From Clostridia bacterium (GTDB lineage Bacteria > Bacillota > Clostridia > Oscillospirales > Acutalibacteraceae): 64,000 nt of DNA. Positions 33,859-46,600 of the stretch are shown piece by piece. The notes under the pieces are model-generated. The model was not told the DNA's origin and made no database searches. It saw only the letters and a list, made by a program, of their open reading frames with translations. The DNA lies in assembly GCA_017560255.1 (NCBI GenBank), contig JAFYOI010000055.1:186001-250000 (forward strand), in the 5' to 3' direction. The position numbers and the translations under genes are program-made. How positions within the stretch are numbered: the first letter of the stretch is position 1; the number at the start of each line of letters is the position of its first letter.

Positions 33859-35241
33859 TTAGAATTCGAGTTTTTTGGAAATATAAGCACTCAAGTCCTC
33901 AATCTTGATTCTTACCTGCTCCATAGTATCTCTGTCACGAACGGTAACGCAACCATCGTTCTCGGTATCAAAATCGTATGTGATACAGAACGGTGTGCCG
34001 ATTTCATCCTGACGTCGATATCTCTTACCGATTGAACCTGCATCATCAAATTCAACCATAAAATGCTTTGCAAGTTCATCATAAACTTTCTCTGCACCTT
34101 CGTTGAGTTTCTTTGAAAGGGGCAAAACAGCAGCCTTTATGGGAGCAAGTGCAGGATGGAAGTGGAGAACGACTCTTGTATCATTCTTCTCAGCATCAAC
34201 AACTTCTTCATCGTAAGCCTCGCAGATGAACGCCAAAGTAACTCTGTCTGCGCCAAGAGAAGGCTCAATAACGTAGGGAATATACTTCTCATTAGCCTCC
34301 TGATCAAAGTATTCAAGACTCTTGCCCGAATGCTCCTGATGCTGAGTGAGGTCAAAGTTTGTTCTGTCAGCGATACCCCAGAGTTCACCCCAACCAAACG
34401 GGAACATAAACTCAATATCGGTTGTTGCATTTGAATAGTGAGAAAGTTCTTCCTTCTCATGATCACGCAACTTGATGTTTTCATCCTTAATGCCGAGTTT
34501 CAAAAGCCAGTTGTAGCAGTAATCTTTCCAATATTTGAACCAATCAAGATCTGTTCCGGGTTTGCAGAAGAATTCAAGTTCCATCTGTTCAAACTCTCTT
34601 GTTCTGAAAACGAAGTTACCGGGTGTTATCTCATTACGGAATGATTTACCTACCTGACAAACACCGAAAGGAAGTTTCTTCCTTGTAGTTCTCTGAACAT
34701 TAACAAAGTTTACAAAGATACCCTGTGCTGTTTCGGGACGGAGATAAATCTCGCTCTTGCTGTCCTCAGTTACGCCCTGAAAAGTTTTAAACATAAGGTT
34801 AAACTTACGGATATCAGTAAAATTGTGCTCACCGCAATCAGGGCAGCAAACGTTATTCTCATTGATATAATCGGTCATCTGCTCAAAACTCCAACCGGCA
34901 GGGTTAACGCCCAAATCCTCAAGAAGTTTATCTGCTCTATGACGTGTTTTACAAGATTTACAGTCCATCAACGGATCGGAAAATCCACCAACGTGACCTG
35001 AAGCAACCCAAGCCTGCGGATTCATCAATATTGCACTGTCAATACCAACGTTGTATTTGTTCTCACGAACAAATTTTCTCCACCAAGCCTGCTTTACATT
35101 GTTTTTAAGTTCAACACCAAGTGGACCGTAGTCCCAAGTGTTTGAAAGTCCGCCGTAAATCTCAGAACCAGCATACACAAAACCTCTACCCTTACAAAGA
35201 GCAACTATTTTTTCCATTGTCTTTTCTTTATTAGACAGCAT
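33859..35241 (-). CDS. glyS: Glycyl-tRNA synthetase (dimeric type)
   Basis: A 460-residue class II synthetase of the alpha-2 type found in many Firmicutes. The N-terminus [40 protein letters not shown], and the motif 2 region [20 protein letters not shown] are diagnostic. Cysteine pairs ([12 protein letters not shown] and [10 protein letters not shown]) could bind zinc. The C-terminal anticodon-binding domain contains [20 protein letters not shown]. The ATG at 35241 is chosen because AGGA ends 10 nt upstream; another ATG at 35253 overlaps that site. The short leader has no room for a T-box. Confidence 0.96.
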   Translation of the reverse strand: MLSNKEKTMEKIVALCKGRGFVYAGSEIYGGLSNTWDYGPLGVELKNNVKQAWWRKFVRENKYNVGIDSAILMNPQAWVASGHVGGFSDPLMDCKSCKTRHRADKLLEDLGVNPAGWSFEQMTDYINENNVCCPDCGEHNFTDIRKFNLMFKTFQGVTEDSKSEIYLRPETAQGIFVNFVNVQRTTRKKLPFGVCQVGKSFRNEITPGNFVFRTREFEQMELEFFCKPGTDLDWFKYWKDYCYNWLLKLGIKDENIKLRDHEKEELSHYSNATTDIEFMFPFGWGELWGIADRTNFDLTQHQEHSGKSLEYFDQEANEKYIPYVIEPSLGADRVTLAFICEAYDEEVVDAEKNDTRVVLHFHPALAPIKAAVLPLSKKLNEGAEKVYDELAKHFMVEFDDAGSIGKRYRRQDEIGTPFCITYDFDTENDGCVTVRDRDTMEQVRIKIEDLSAYISKKLEF

Positions 35242-35283
35242 ACATTCACACATCCTAATTAAAATTTACCAAATATGAGATAT

Positions 35284-35312
35284 ATTCTATCATCAATTTA
35301 TTAAAAAGTAAA
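35284..35312 (-). promoter_or_regulatory. Probable glyS promoter
   Basis: On the minus strand TTTACT (35307-35312), 17 nt, TAGAAT (35284-35289), about 42 nt before the glyS start. Confidence 0.5.
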
Positions 35313-35324
35313 TACAAAATACAT

Positions 35325-35363
35325 AAAAAAGCGGGTCAATTTCAAACTATCGACCCGCTTTTT
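35325..35363 (-). terminator. Terminator after the S1-domain gene
   Basis: AAAAAGCGGGTC and GACCCGCTTTTT form a 12-bp stem with a 14-nt loop just after the stop codon, with T runs on both strands. Confidence 0.82.
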
Positions 35364-35364
35364 C

Positions 35365-36291
35365 TTATTCAAATACAGTTTCTACAACTCTGTTACAACA
35401 ATCTGGTGAATATCTGAAATAATCCATATGTTTACCCCTATAAAAATACGTTGCCTTGTTACTCTTATAATTCGCATTAAACGCATCTACTATGACTAAT
35501 TTTATCTTCATTCTTTCGGGGATAATGCTCTTTATGTAGACGCCCGCGTGTTGACCGGGACAAATTCCCTGAGATACTTCCGCAAGCCCTGCAAGATTCG
35601 GTGTAAGTTCAACGAAAACACCATAATCTTCTACAGAACGGACAATTCCCGCCACGGTCTCCCCCACTTTAAACATATTTGCATTTTCTTCCCACGTTCC
35701 AAGAAGTTCTTTATGTGTAAGTGTTATTCTACCTTGCTCATCTATTTTCTTGACAACCGCTTTTATTGCATCGCCCGTCACAAATCTCTCTGACGGATGA
35801 GGTATCCTTGAAACCGAAATTGAATCAATAGGTAAAAGCGCACTTACTCCCGCGCCAACGTCTGCAAAAGCTCCAAAATAGTCAATGTGGGTGATTCTTG
35901 CATCAACAACATCACCGACATTTAGTTTTGACAAATAATCTTTTATACAATCAATCTGCACTTTTTTTCTGCTGAGTTTAGCGCAGACGTTCCCATCAAC
36001 ATCCTTCATAAATCCAACAACATAAAAACAAACCGGCTTATTGACACGTGAAATAAGTGCAATATCCCTAACGTTCCCCTCTTCAATTCCTATCGCACCC
36101 TCATTACGTTCTATAACACCACGCATACAGCCCAAATCAACGTGAAGATTATGCTCACTGTCGCATACAAGAGTCCTTGCCTCCAGAATTTGTTTTGAAA
36201 CCATGGCTTCTTTCAAAGAAAGCGGAGAAGTCATAGCATAAATATTCTCTTCTCTTTTTAACCTCATACCCTCAGGCAGATATTTTTTCAT
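35365..36291 (-). CDS. S1-domain RNA-binding protein
   Basis: A 308-residue protein with at least two S1 OB-fold domains. One begins GDVVDARITHIDYFGAFADV and the next GETVAGIVRSVEDYGVFVEL. The N-terminal part (EARTLVCDSEHNLHVDLGC) resembles the start of a degenerate S1-like domain, and a Tyr-rich C-terminal tail (KATYFYRGKHMDYFRYSPDC) follows. It is related to the short S1-like proteins of Firmicutes, which bind RNA; it may substitute for or supplement ribosomal protein S1. It is transcribed alone with its own terminator. Confidence 0.85.
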   Translation of the reverse strand: MKKYLPEGMRLKREENIYAMTSPLSLKEAMVSKQILEARTLVCDSEHNLHVDLGCMRGVIERNEGAIGIEEGNVRDIALISRVNKPVCFYVVGFMKDVDGNVCAKLSRKKVQIDCIKDYLSKLNVGDVVDARITHIDYFGAFADVGAGVSALLPIDSISVSRIPHPSERFVTGDAIKAVVKKIDEQGRITLTHKELLGTWEENANMFKVGETVAGIVRSVEDYGVFVELTPNLAGLAEVSQGICPGQHAGVYIKSIIPERMKIKLVIVDAFNANYKSNKATYFYRGKHMDYFRYSPDCCNRVVETVFE

Positions 36292-36359
36292 TTTTGTTTC
36301 ATCCCTCTCGTTTTATTTTCCATACAATCTATATGCTAAAACAAGGCTGGGATATGACA

Positions 36360-36395
36360 AAGCGGACGTAACTTTAACTCAAATCACGTCCACTT
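36360..36395 (-). terminator. Possible terminator after the chromate-transporter pair
   Basis: AGCGGACGT (36361-36369) pairs with ACGTCCACT (36386-36394) with one G-U pair in the RNA. Only a weak tail, TTTGTC, follows on the minus strand. Confidence 0.45.
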
Positions 36396-36399
36396 AACA

Positions 36400-36951
36400 T
36401 CATAATTTTAAAACAATACCTGCAACCGCTCCCAAGGCTATCACAGCAATCGGATGAACTTTTTTAAATACCGCAGTTATAACAATTACCAATATGAACA
36501 AGATTGATGCAGGAATGCTAATGGTATTAAACGACGGTGTTGCTCCACCGAATAAAGACATTATCAGAATTCCGAATATTGCCGAACCAATCAATCCCAC
36601 AGTTGAAGAGCGCAGACCATACATAGCACTTTCCACGACAAAACTGTTTTTAAACTTAACAAGACACTTTGCGACGATACATATTATAATTACAGATGGC
36701 AGCACTAGTGACAAAGTAGCGATAATTGCTCCGAGCAATCCAGCGGCATTGTAACCTGCATAAGTTGCAACATTTACACCAATTGGACCCGGGGTAGACT
36801 CACCTACCGCTATCATATCGGCAAGATTTTCTGTCGAAAACCAACCGTGTTTTTCACCGATTTCTCTTAAAAAAGGAACGGTAGCAAGCCCACCGCCGAT
36901 TGAAAACAATCCTGTTTTAAAAAACTCGAGGAATAAAATCAAATAGGTCAC
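36400..36951 (-). CDS. chrA: Chromate transporter family protein, second half
   Basis: A 183-residue membrane protein corresponding to one half of ChrA. It has the family start FFKTGLFSIGGGLATVPFL, then DMIAVGESTPGPIGVNVATYAGY and several hydrophobic spans. Short ChrA proteins work in pairs to give the full inverted-topology transporter. It overlaps the upstream half by 4 nt (ATGA type), so the two are made together. The real substrate in anaerobic gut-type Clostridia is not known. Confidence 0.9.
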   Translation of the reverse strand: MTYLILFLEFFKTGLFSIGGGLATVPFLREIGEKHGWFSTENLADMIAVGESTPGPIGVNVATYAGYNAAGLLGAIIATLSLVLPSVIIICIVAKCLVKFKNSFVVESAMYGLRSSTVGLIGSAIFGILIMSLFGGATPSFNTISIPASILFILVIVITAVFKKVHPIAVIALGAVAGIVLKL

Positions 36952-37508
36952 TTGCCCTCACCGCCTTTCTCCCCTTTTCTTCTCGCTACGGAAATAATAA
37001 TGCCAATAACCGCACTACCTATAACAGCGTATATAGCGGATATGTCAAGCAATACCATAAGAAGAAACGTAGCAACTGCGATTACGGCGCTGAAAATATC
37101 AACAATATTCTTACGGATAAGTCTGTATATTGTAACAATCATCATACCGCAAACAGCAACTCTGATACCACTTAGCGCACTTGCAACAATGGGATTATCA
37201 GAGAAATTTCCGATAAGAGCAGCAATTAAAGTTATTATTATAATTGAAGGGGTAATCATACCAAGTGTTGCTACAATCGCACCCCACACACCTTTTGTCT
37301 TAAATCCAACAAAAGATGACGTATTAACGGCGATTACACCAGGAGTACACTGCCCTATCGCATAGCAATCCACAACATCCTCTTCTGTAACCCACTTTTT
37401 CTTTTCACACAACTCTCTTACAAAAATCGGTAGCATTGCATAGCCACCTCCAAACGTGACTGCACCGATTTTGAAAAAGGTAAAAAACAAACTTAAAAAT
37501 ATATTCAC
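36948..37508 (-). CDS. chrA: Chromate transporter family protein, first half
   Basis: A 186-residue membrane protein, the partner of the next gene. FFKIGAVTFGGGYAMLPIF and DCYAIGQCTPGVIAVNTSSFVG are the signature segments; five to six hydrophobic spans follow and the C-terminus is basic (ARRKGEKGGEGK). The paired short genes are the usual form of this family in Firmicutes. Confidence 0.9.
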   Translation of the reverse strand: MNIFLSLFFTFFKIGAVTFGGGYAMLPIFVRELCEKKKWVTEEDVVDCYAIGQCTPGVIAVNTSSFVGFKTKGVWGAIVATLGMITPSIIIITLIAALIGNFSDNPIVASALSGIRVAVCGMMIVTIYRLIRKNIVDIFSAVIAVATFLLMVLLDISAIYAVIGSAVIGIIISVARRKGEKGGEGK

Positions 37509-37589
37509 TGAAAGCCCCTCTTACGTTTTTTCTACCAGATAATGATATACCATTAAAATATTCATTGTCAATCCGTATTTAAAAATTAA

Positions 37590-37636
37590 AACAAAAAAAT
37601 CCCCCTGAGATGCCCGAAGGCACCTCAGGGGTTTTT
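37590..37636 (-). terminator. Strong terminator after the giant gene
   Basis: CCCCCTGAGATGCC (37601-37614) pairs with GGCACCTCAGGGG (37619-37631) around a CGAA/TTCG-type tetraloop, followed on the minus strand by ATTTTTTTG. Confidence 0.92.
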
Positions 37637-37654
37637 CAAATTACTTTATGTGAA

Positions 37655-40600
37655 TTACTTAATAGTGTAAGTCAACATCTTGCAATTTGTGGAGTAAGCG
37701 TTTTCTGCAGTATTGTGAGCGTAGAATGTGATGGAAACGTCTCCAGCCTCAACGTCTGCAGGAATTGTGTACGTTACGATGAACATACGCTGACCGCCGG
37801 CATTATTAACCTTTGAAGTTGTTGTTGACGGTGCAAGTCTGAAGCCACCTACGTAAGCGATTACAGTGTCCGCATCAGCATTTGTGTAAATAACTGCCGT
37901 GAATGTTCTTGAACCGTTAAGAGTTGTAATAGTAGCGGTGTTGAGTCTGTAATCGTCTGTCATAAGTGCACTATCGGGAGCGCTACCAATGCCTACAAGT
38001 TCGCCTGTCTGATACTTCTCACCGCTCTCAGGAGCAACAAGAGTAGCCCCCTTATAACGAACCTTTGTAAGAGTTACGTTACCGGAAACAACCTTAATCT
38101 TAACTGTGGAGTCTTCTCTGATATAACTTGAGAAGTCATAGTAAGCGAAGATGCCTGTATTAAGTTCGATTGTTTCAACCAACTTACTATTTACATATAC
38201 TTCAACTTCTGCAGCGCCTTCATAACCAGCCATCTCAATCTGGAAGGATGAATGAGCGGATGCACCGGAAAGTTCAACGATCATTGCCTGATCATCAACA
38301 AGGTTGATTGCGTAGTTTGTGCTCTTGCTTGCGTAATCATTGATATTAAGTTTACCACTGATTGTGTACAAGCCATCGCCAAGGTTATCGATACCAAGTT
38401 TACCTGCTGTGAACAAGTCACGCAACGTTACAAATGATGTACCGTCGTGAATATCATCATAATTACCTGTAGATGATTCACCGAAGGGATTGTAAACTCT
38501 GATACTATCAACGTAAACCTCTGTTGTTGTCATACCGAGCATCGGAATGAATGTCCTTGCAGCGGTAATTTTAACAGTATAAACGTCGTGAGTAAGAGTT
38601 GTACAAGTGAATACGGTTGACTGATATACATTATCACTGTTTGCGTAGGTAAGGATATTACCACTTGCATCTTTGATAAGATCGCCGTTACTGTTATATG
38701 TTTCAACAACCATATAACCACCGTTTCTGCCTGTTACAGAGATAATATCGAAACCGGTTCCTTCAAATGTGAAGGTTGTTGTGTACTGCGGATCGGATCC
38801 ATCAACTTTATTGTTAGCCATATAATCCTTGTATCTATTAGCAAGGAGAGCTTCGCCGCCGTCGAATCCGAAGTTGCCTTCATCGTCGTCCTTAACACCA
38901 CCGTGGATGTCAGAAACGTCGTTTGTAAAGTTGTTTTCACCCTTTTCAACAACAGCGCCGCTGTTGTCAACGATCTGCCATCTGTCACCAACTTCGAGTT
39001 GTGCATCGGAAGCATCAGTCTTAATGATTGATGCCGGTACAACGTAAATCTTAGCGGTACGGATAGTGCCGTTATCATTTACAGCGTAGTAGTAAACGTC
39101 TGTTACTGCGCTGATCTTATTAGATGTGTAAACAACTGTACCATTTGCAGTAATTGCAAGTTTACCGTAAGTTGTGTCAACAAGTGCAGTGTTACCATCG
39201 GCAGCATCTGCCTCTGTTGCACCAATACCATAGATTGCTGTAAATGTCTTGCCGTCGTAAGAGTCATTTGCAAGAACGTCAATCTCTACGGAAGAAGTAT
39301 TGTCGTATGCAACTGAATCATCAACGAGTGTACCGGATGCAGAGTATGCGAAGTATACAACGAAGTTGCCGCCATCCTCAGTAATCTCTACGGTCTTTGT
39401 TGCGTCCTCGTTATCCAAACGTGTGTAACCTGCAACAATCGGAGCGCTTACAGTGTAAGTTGTACCTGTTGTAAGGTTTGTTACACCGGAAACTTTGTAT
39501 ACGATCGGTTCGCCGATAATAGCATCCTCACGGAACTGCTTAATGGTGATACCGTCCATACCAATGGGGTTCTTGTTGCTATCTGCACGATACGGAATAA
39601 CGGTGATTGTAGCACCTGCTGTTGTGGTGTTGTAATTTACTCTTGCGGATACGCCGTATACTGTTTCGGCATTACCGCTGATAGAGTTAGTATATGTTAC
39701 CTTGATTTCGTCTGATACAAAGTAGTCTCCATCTACGTCAGTGTTAATAAGTTTAACTGTGTAGTCAAGTTCGATTGTACCATCGATTGCACCAAGGTCA
39801 ACAGTGAGTGTCTTGGTAGTTGCGTTGTAGTCGTACTGCTCAGCCTTGAGAAGAACGTCATTTACGTAAATACCGTTACCTTCAACCAAGTTGAAGTTTG
39901 CATCAATGATGATAGAGATTGTACCATCAACATCAATGTAATTTCTTGAATTGAAGAGGTCAGTCATTGTGTTGTCAATGTTTACGTTAACATTAGCCAA
40001 ATCAATTACTGTAACTGTAGATGCATCAATTCTGTCAAGTTCCCAATCTGCGCCAGCCTGAGCATCAGCAGCAGTTGCAGTTATTACAGTACCATACTTG
40101 TAATCATCAGCAACACTGAGTTTCTCATATGCAGCGTTAGATGTAGAGCCTGTGATTACCACTACGTCTGTGTATACAGCGTTTGCAGCGGAATCAACGA
40201 TGCTTCTTGCAGCATACAAACCTGCCTGCAAGTTGGATGTTGTTACGTCGTAGCCATCGTTATCCTTAACAACATCGATAGAATCTACGATTGCCAAAGC
40301 ATCATCAACGTTTGAAATAAACGCGTTGTCAATTGTACCTGTAAGCACTGTGTAATCAGCCGCATAAGTTACAATTGCAACTCTTACGTTGCCGTTAGCA
40401 GCAAAGGAGTTTCTGATGTACTCTGCGATTTCAGTCTTAGCCTGTGCGATTCTTGTATCTGTAATACCCTCAGCCATAGCAGCAGAGATATCAACTACGA
40501 ATACGAGATCAACAGACTTGCTGTTATTTGTTGAAGTGATTGTTGTTGTTACGCCGTAATTGCCATTATTATCGATAGCACCTGCAACCTGCTGAACACC

Positions 40601-43600
40601 AACTTCACCATCAACAACGTAGGACATACCGTCAACATTGTAATTAAATGTGATTGTGTAGGTTTCGTTACCAGCGTTTTCAATTGCTGAAGCGGACAAG
40701 GTGTAAGCGCCATCAGCGAACGTACCACCGATTGTTGCATCTGCGGATGTTGTAAAGCGTGATGCATCAACAAATGCATATCTGCCGGATTCTGTTACGA
40801 TTGCAACCATGCCGTTATAAGCGTTGAATTTCCAATCAGAAGCGTCTGCCGGATTGATTGCAACTGTCTTGCCATCAATGCTACCTACCAATTTACCTGC
40901 AACGTAGAATTTATGAGCAACCTTAACGTTTACAACAACGGATGCTGTGTAAATGAAGTCGATTGACCAATCGTCAACGTCGGGTGAAATTTCGGTAATC
41001 GTGTAAACACCATCAGCATACTCAACTGTTACACCGTTAGTAACAACACTATCAAGTACAAAGGAGATATTAGCGCCGTTTACATTCTTAATAACAGTAT
41101 TTGCAGTGAAGGTATCACCGAGTTCTACAGGAGAAACTGTACTGTTAAAGAGGCTCTCAATGTAGTTACCGTTGTTTACATAATGAGAGTTAATTGTTAC
41201 ATCAGCGCCGTCGAACGTTGTTACAAGGTCGTAACGAATTACTACCTTACGTTCACCTGTTGAGTAATCGTAACTCTGAACTGCAAACTTATCAGTGTGA
41301 TTTGATGAAGTAGCACGTTTGATTGTAAGACCGTAGGTCTGAATCAAGTCATCAGAAACTATAAAGTCTGAGATGTTGTAAGACTTAGTACCACTCTGGA
41401 TTGTACCGGAAGTCTTCTGAATAATCTTAAAGTTAGTTGAATTTGTTGCACTTGCACTTACGGGAACAACACCTGTCAAGTTGTCAATAAGAGTTTCTGT
41501 CAACTTATTGTTGAGGTAGAACTCGTGAACAACCTGAATATCGGAGTAAACGTCGATAGTGTAAGTAAGTGTAACGTCAACGTAATCAGTAAGATTCGGG
41601 CTGAGTGCTGTGATTACGAAGTAGCCTTCGTCATCGATGTGGCCTTCAACTCCGCTTGCTGTGATGGATTCAAGTGTGAAGTACTGGCTGTTTACTGTCA
41701 TATTGGGAGTACTGTTTACAGAGAATGTGAGATTTCTGTCACCAAGAATCTGAATTCTGTCTCCAACGCTAAGTTCACGAGCACTTGCAGTATCGGAGTG
41801 AGTAGAAATAGTCTTTGAGGTAGCCTTAGAAGTCTTGTACTTATAAACCTGGTCAATTTCGATGTTTGCAGTTGTTGTTACGCCATCGTAGACGATAACG
41901 ATATCTGCATTCTGACCATCCATCTTACCGGAAACTGATACAGCAGCGCTTGTATCAACAACTACATCGGCAAGACCTTCTGTACCTGTTACAGTCTTGT
42001 TAAACAAACTGAACGGAATATCAACATAATTGATTCTGATGATTTCACTCGGATCAAAATCAGAAACGAAGTTGAAGGTTTCGCCAGCGAGCAAGTAGTA
42101 AGTTTTTGTACCGATTGTCTCGGAGAATCTGCCGCCGTCGGTAGAAACTGTTTGGGTTACAGTTACAACGAACGTTGTAAGTTCGTACTTAACAACAATC
42201 TCCTGTGCAGTTGCATTGTAGAGGTTGAGCGTTACGTCTGTACCGTTAACAATGATACCGTCTGTTGCAATTACAGTGATCTTCGCATCAGAAAGTTTGA
42301 ACTCAAAGTTATTGAACATATATGTTCCCTGTGTGAGTGCAATAGATGCGGGTACACCGTATGTGAGGTTCAATACGTCAGAACCTGCGCCTGTTATATT
42401 GGGATTGATAGGATCACCATTGAAGAAATATTCATGTCTTACAGCAACGTTTGCCTTTGTTGTAAGGTTGTAGTTGATTGTAACAGTCTTATTGCTGTCA
42501 ATAGCAGTTCCTGTGAACTCTACGTAGCCGTCGCTGTTCTTTGTAACACCGATATCGGAGGATACAGTGAAGTACTGGAGAGCTGCTACGCCTGCGGGAG
42601 CATAATCACTACCGTAGATAGATGTGAACTTGTAATCGGAGAGGTTTGCAAACCACTTGGTTGTTACCTGAGTCTCGATAACGTTACCGTCAACGATGAA
42701 GTTTTCGATTACTTCTACGGAGCGAGCCACAATATTGTAAGTAATTTCAATATTTGTGGAATCCAAGTTGTACTGGTTAACTGTAACGTTGAGACCTGTT
42801 GCCGAAACAGCACCTGCATCGTAGTTTGTGATGGTTGCTGTGAAGTCGGAAACATTGAACGTAGCACCGTTCCAGATTACGTAACCGCCTGCAAGAGAAG
42901 TTACTTCCTTGGATACGCCGTATTCAAAGCCGGACTGAACGGAAGTTGCATTTGTTACGTATGTTGTATCAACGCCTTCTGTACTGCCGTTAACTGTGAA
43001 TTTGCTTGTGATATTTACATTAGTAATGGTAGAAAGGTTGTAAGCAACTGTTACAATGCCATCACCATTTACTGTTGCGATGTATTTGCCATCGAAGATT
43101 GTGCCGTCGATAGCATTACTGTTGTCAGATACAGAAGTAATGAAGTTGCTTGCTGCGATTCCGTTTACGTTGTAAGAGCCGTCAACAAGACCTGCACTCA
43201 AAGCAGCGTCCACAGCAGAGATATAATAAGTATTGGATACTGCATCCTGCTGAACACCGTTGATGAAGAATACTTCATTAACAATAACAGTATAAACTGT
43301 CAAATCATAACGAACAGTGATGTTCTGGTCAACTACGTTATGTTTGATAAGTGTCAATTGCTGTCCGTTTACAGCCAAGATTGTGGGATCGCAAGAAACG
43401 CTTGTTTCAAACTGGCTGAGTTTGAAGGTTGTGCCGTTATAAACAACATTACCTGTGGACAACTGGAATGACTTGGGTTCGCCGTAAACGAGGTTGAGAG
43501 CACTTGTGCCCGCTGTTACACCATCAATTGCAGAACCAACAAGTTCTGTGCCGTTGATGAAGTACTTATGAGCGATGTTTACGTCAGCCTCTTTACTGAT

Positions 43601-46600
43601 CTTGATTTCGTAAGTTACGGTTACGGTTGCAGCGTTGTTAGCAACGTTGTACTCATTGAGGACTACGTCAGTACCAACTACTGAAGCGTTAGCACCGCTT
43701 ACAGAAACGATCTTTGTGAAGTCTGCTGCGAGGGTGTAAGCATCGTTATCCATTACGTAGGTACCGTTCAAGGACGGAGTAGAAACTGCCTGACCGTAAA
43801 CGAGTTCGATTTCGGAAGCACCCTGTGTAAGACCTGTAAATGCGGATGAAGAAACTGCTGTGCCGTTTACGATGAATACGTATTCAACGTCTGCAGTTGT
43901 CTTTGTAGAAACGTTGTAGTTAATTGCTACGTTAGCATTTGCAGCGATATTTGTAAGTTTGAATGTTGCAGCGCCGTTACCTGCAGTTGTTACAGTAGCG
44001 CCTGTTGCGGTCATAATGTAATCACCGAGAGCAACCTCTTTGATAATATTGCCTGCCTTGTAGCCGGATTCGAAGGTGTAGGAATCGCCTCTCTTGATGT
44101 ATACAGTCTTGGAAGCGGATTCAACCTGTACACCATCCTTAACAAACGTTTCAGTTACGTTTACTTCGAAGACGATGAGGTTGTACTGAACAGTAACAAC
44201 ACCGCTTGTGATATTGAACTCATTGAGAGTTACGTTAAGACCTGCTACACCGATTCCTGCGGAAGATGTGTTAGCAACGGGTGTAAAGTCAGCGAGGTCA
44301 AATTCTGTACCCATATAAGTTGCAGTACCCTGTGCTGTTACGATTGACTGTCCAACACCCTTAACAAGTTCAAGGGACGTTGTCGGTTGGTTTGTAACAT
44401 TAACGTTTACAGGATTACCGTTTACGAAATACTGGTGGTTTACAGTTACAGTTGCCTTTGTACCTACGAAGTAAGTAATGGTAACTGTTGCGTCAGCAGT
44501 TGCGGTTGAAGAGAAAGATGCAACAGTGCCGGCGTTGAGAGTGTAACCGTTGGAAATTGACTTGCTGAAGTTGCCGATTGCTATACCGTCATATTCAGTC
44601 TTGATGTTTGATGTGAATGTGTAAGGATCGTTGTTTGCAACGTATTTAACAGTTGTCACTGTTCCCAACTCACCTGTAGAATCCAAGAACTTTTCAACTA
44701 CGGTAATTGCTCTTACTGTGAGGTCATAACGAACGATTACTGTACCGCTTGTTATGTTGTAAGCATTAAGTGTTACGTTTGTACCTGCAGCAGCAAAGCC
44801 GTTAGAAGAAGTGGAAGCAGTTGCTGTGAACTTGCTCAGATCGAAGGAAGTTCCGTTGTAAACAATTCTGCCTGTTGAAGTTGCAATTGCGTGAGATACG
44901 CCTGCAGTAACTTCAAAACGTGTTTCGCCTGTTGTTACGTTAGCCAAAGCGTCACCTGTAACCATTACGCCGTTAATGAAGTAAACGTGCTGAACAGTTA
45001 CGGTTGCCTTGTCGGTAATGTCGTAACGAACGTAAACGTCGATAGCATCCTGCGGGCCTGTTGCAGTAGTGTTAATGTACTCAATTGTGTAGCCCGATAC
45101 TGATACATCGTTGCTTTTGCTGGACATTCCGTTAGCGTAGTAGTTGTTAGCATCAACGATTGCGGAAGAAATGCTACCGCTGATACCTGAAATTTCGCCG
45201 CTGAGCACCGGTACGGAGAACGGTTCGTTAGTGCTCGGGTCGTTTGTAAGGGTTGTTATGTTGGAGATAGTCTTCTGACCAACGAGTGTGTCGTTCTTGT
45301 AGAACTGGTGAACAACGTTGACCGGAGCCTGAGCGAATGTTGCAGCGTTATAAACGATGTCAACCGTCATATCGCTTCTCGGAACAACGTCAAACTTCAC
45401 CGATCCACCCGTTGTATTTGTCAAAGTAACGTCGGAAGAAGAAGCAACGTACTCGTTAAGATAAATTCCGTCATTGTTCGGCTGATAAGCAGAATCCAAT
45501 TCGGAAACGTAGGTGTAGAGTGTGTCCGCCGGAGCGTAAACAGAAGTTTCTACCGTCTCGCCTACTGTATTGCCGTTCAACTTAAAGGATTCATTAACTG
45601 TAATCTTTCTGACTACGAGTTCGTAAGTGATTGTAATATCTGCATTCGGCGTGTTGTAAGGAACTGCTGTAGCCGCAAAAGCATTATTAGCTAATGTACC
45701 GAAAGTAATTCCGGGAACGTCACATGTAATGCTTACGGGTGTGAACTGTGAAGCAGTGAACGAACCAAAGGACGGGTATGTAATGTCCATATCGTTACGA
45801 ACAACTTCTACAGAGCCACCTGCGGGAGCAGTCAAGTTTGCCTGTGTCTTATAACCTGATACTGTTCCTACAACAACACCACCATATACTAATTTATATA
45901 CGTGATGTACAGTTGCGGTTGTTTCAGTTTCAAGAACGAGTTGATACTTAATAGTAACAGTGGGAGTAGCGCTTGTAATTGACGTTACTCGGTACTCGTC
46001 GTTAAGTTCAACGCCGTTAGCAACAACTGTCGGTACGAAATCGGCAACTTTGTATTCGCTGGTAATGCCGTCAAGTGTGAGGCTAACCTTGCTGAACTGT
46101 GCCATTTCTGCGTCGCTGGTAGCAAGAGCATCGTACGGAAGAACGATACTACCAACGGAGTAACTGTTGTTGGTTGAGTAGGTGTACTTAGAAGCGGCAA
46201 GGCTGTTGCCATTGCCATCAACAATATCAAACTCATAGTTTACAGCAATATTGTACTCGGGTGTTGACTCGTAGTGGAGATAAACGTCGATTGTGCCGCC
46301 TGCAACGGAAGCATCACCATTGTAAGTTACAACGAGGATATCACCATTTCTGGGAGCATCGCCCTCATAATCGAGGTAAACCTTAGCCATATTGTTGTTA
46401 GCGGTAATTGTGCAATCGTCCGCATTTGCTGTGGACTGGATTAGAGTACCGCTTGAGTTTTTGAGAGTGATAGTTGTCTTGTCATTATTAAGGTTGTAAA
46501 CACGGTTTGAACCACGTACTGCAGAGATGTTCTGGCCGTTAACTACCATATCGCCGTACGGGATATCGATATCGTCAAGGCTGAGAACGTAACTTGAATT

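Noticed and set aside
35242..35364. T-box riboswitch upstream of glyS
   Set aside because: The leader from the predicted promoter is only about 40 nt, with no T-box sequence or antiterminator.
42152..43471. A 439-codon plus-strand frame antisense to the giant gene
   Set aside because: It is Cys/Val-rich, without ribosome site or recognisable domains, and arises from the codon bias of the Thr/Val/Asn-rich repeat protein on the other strand.
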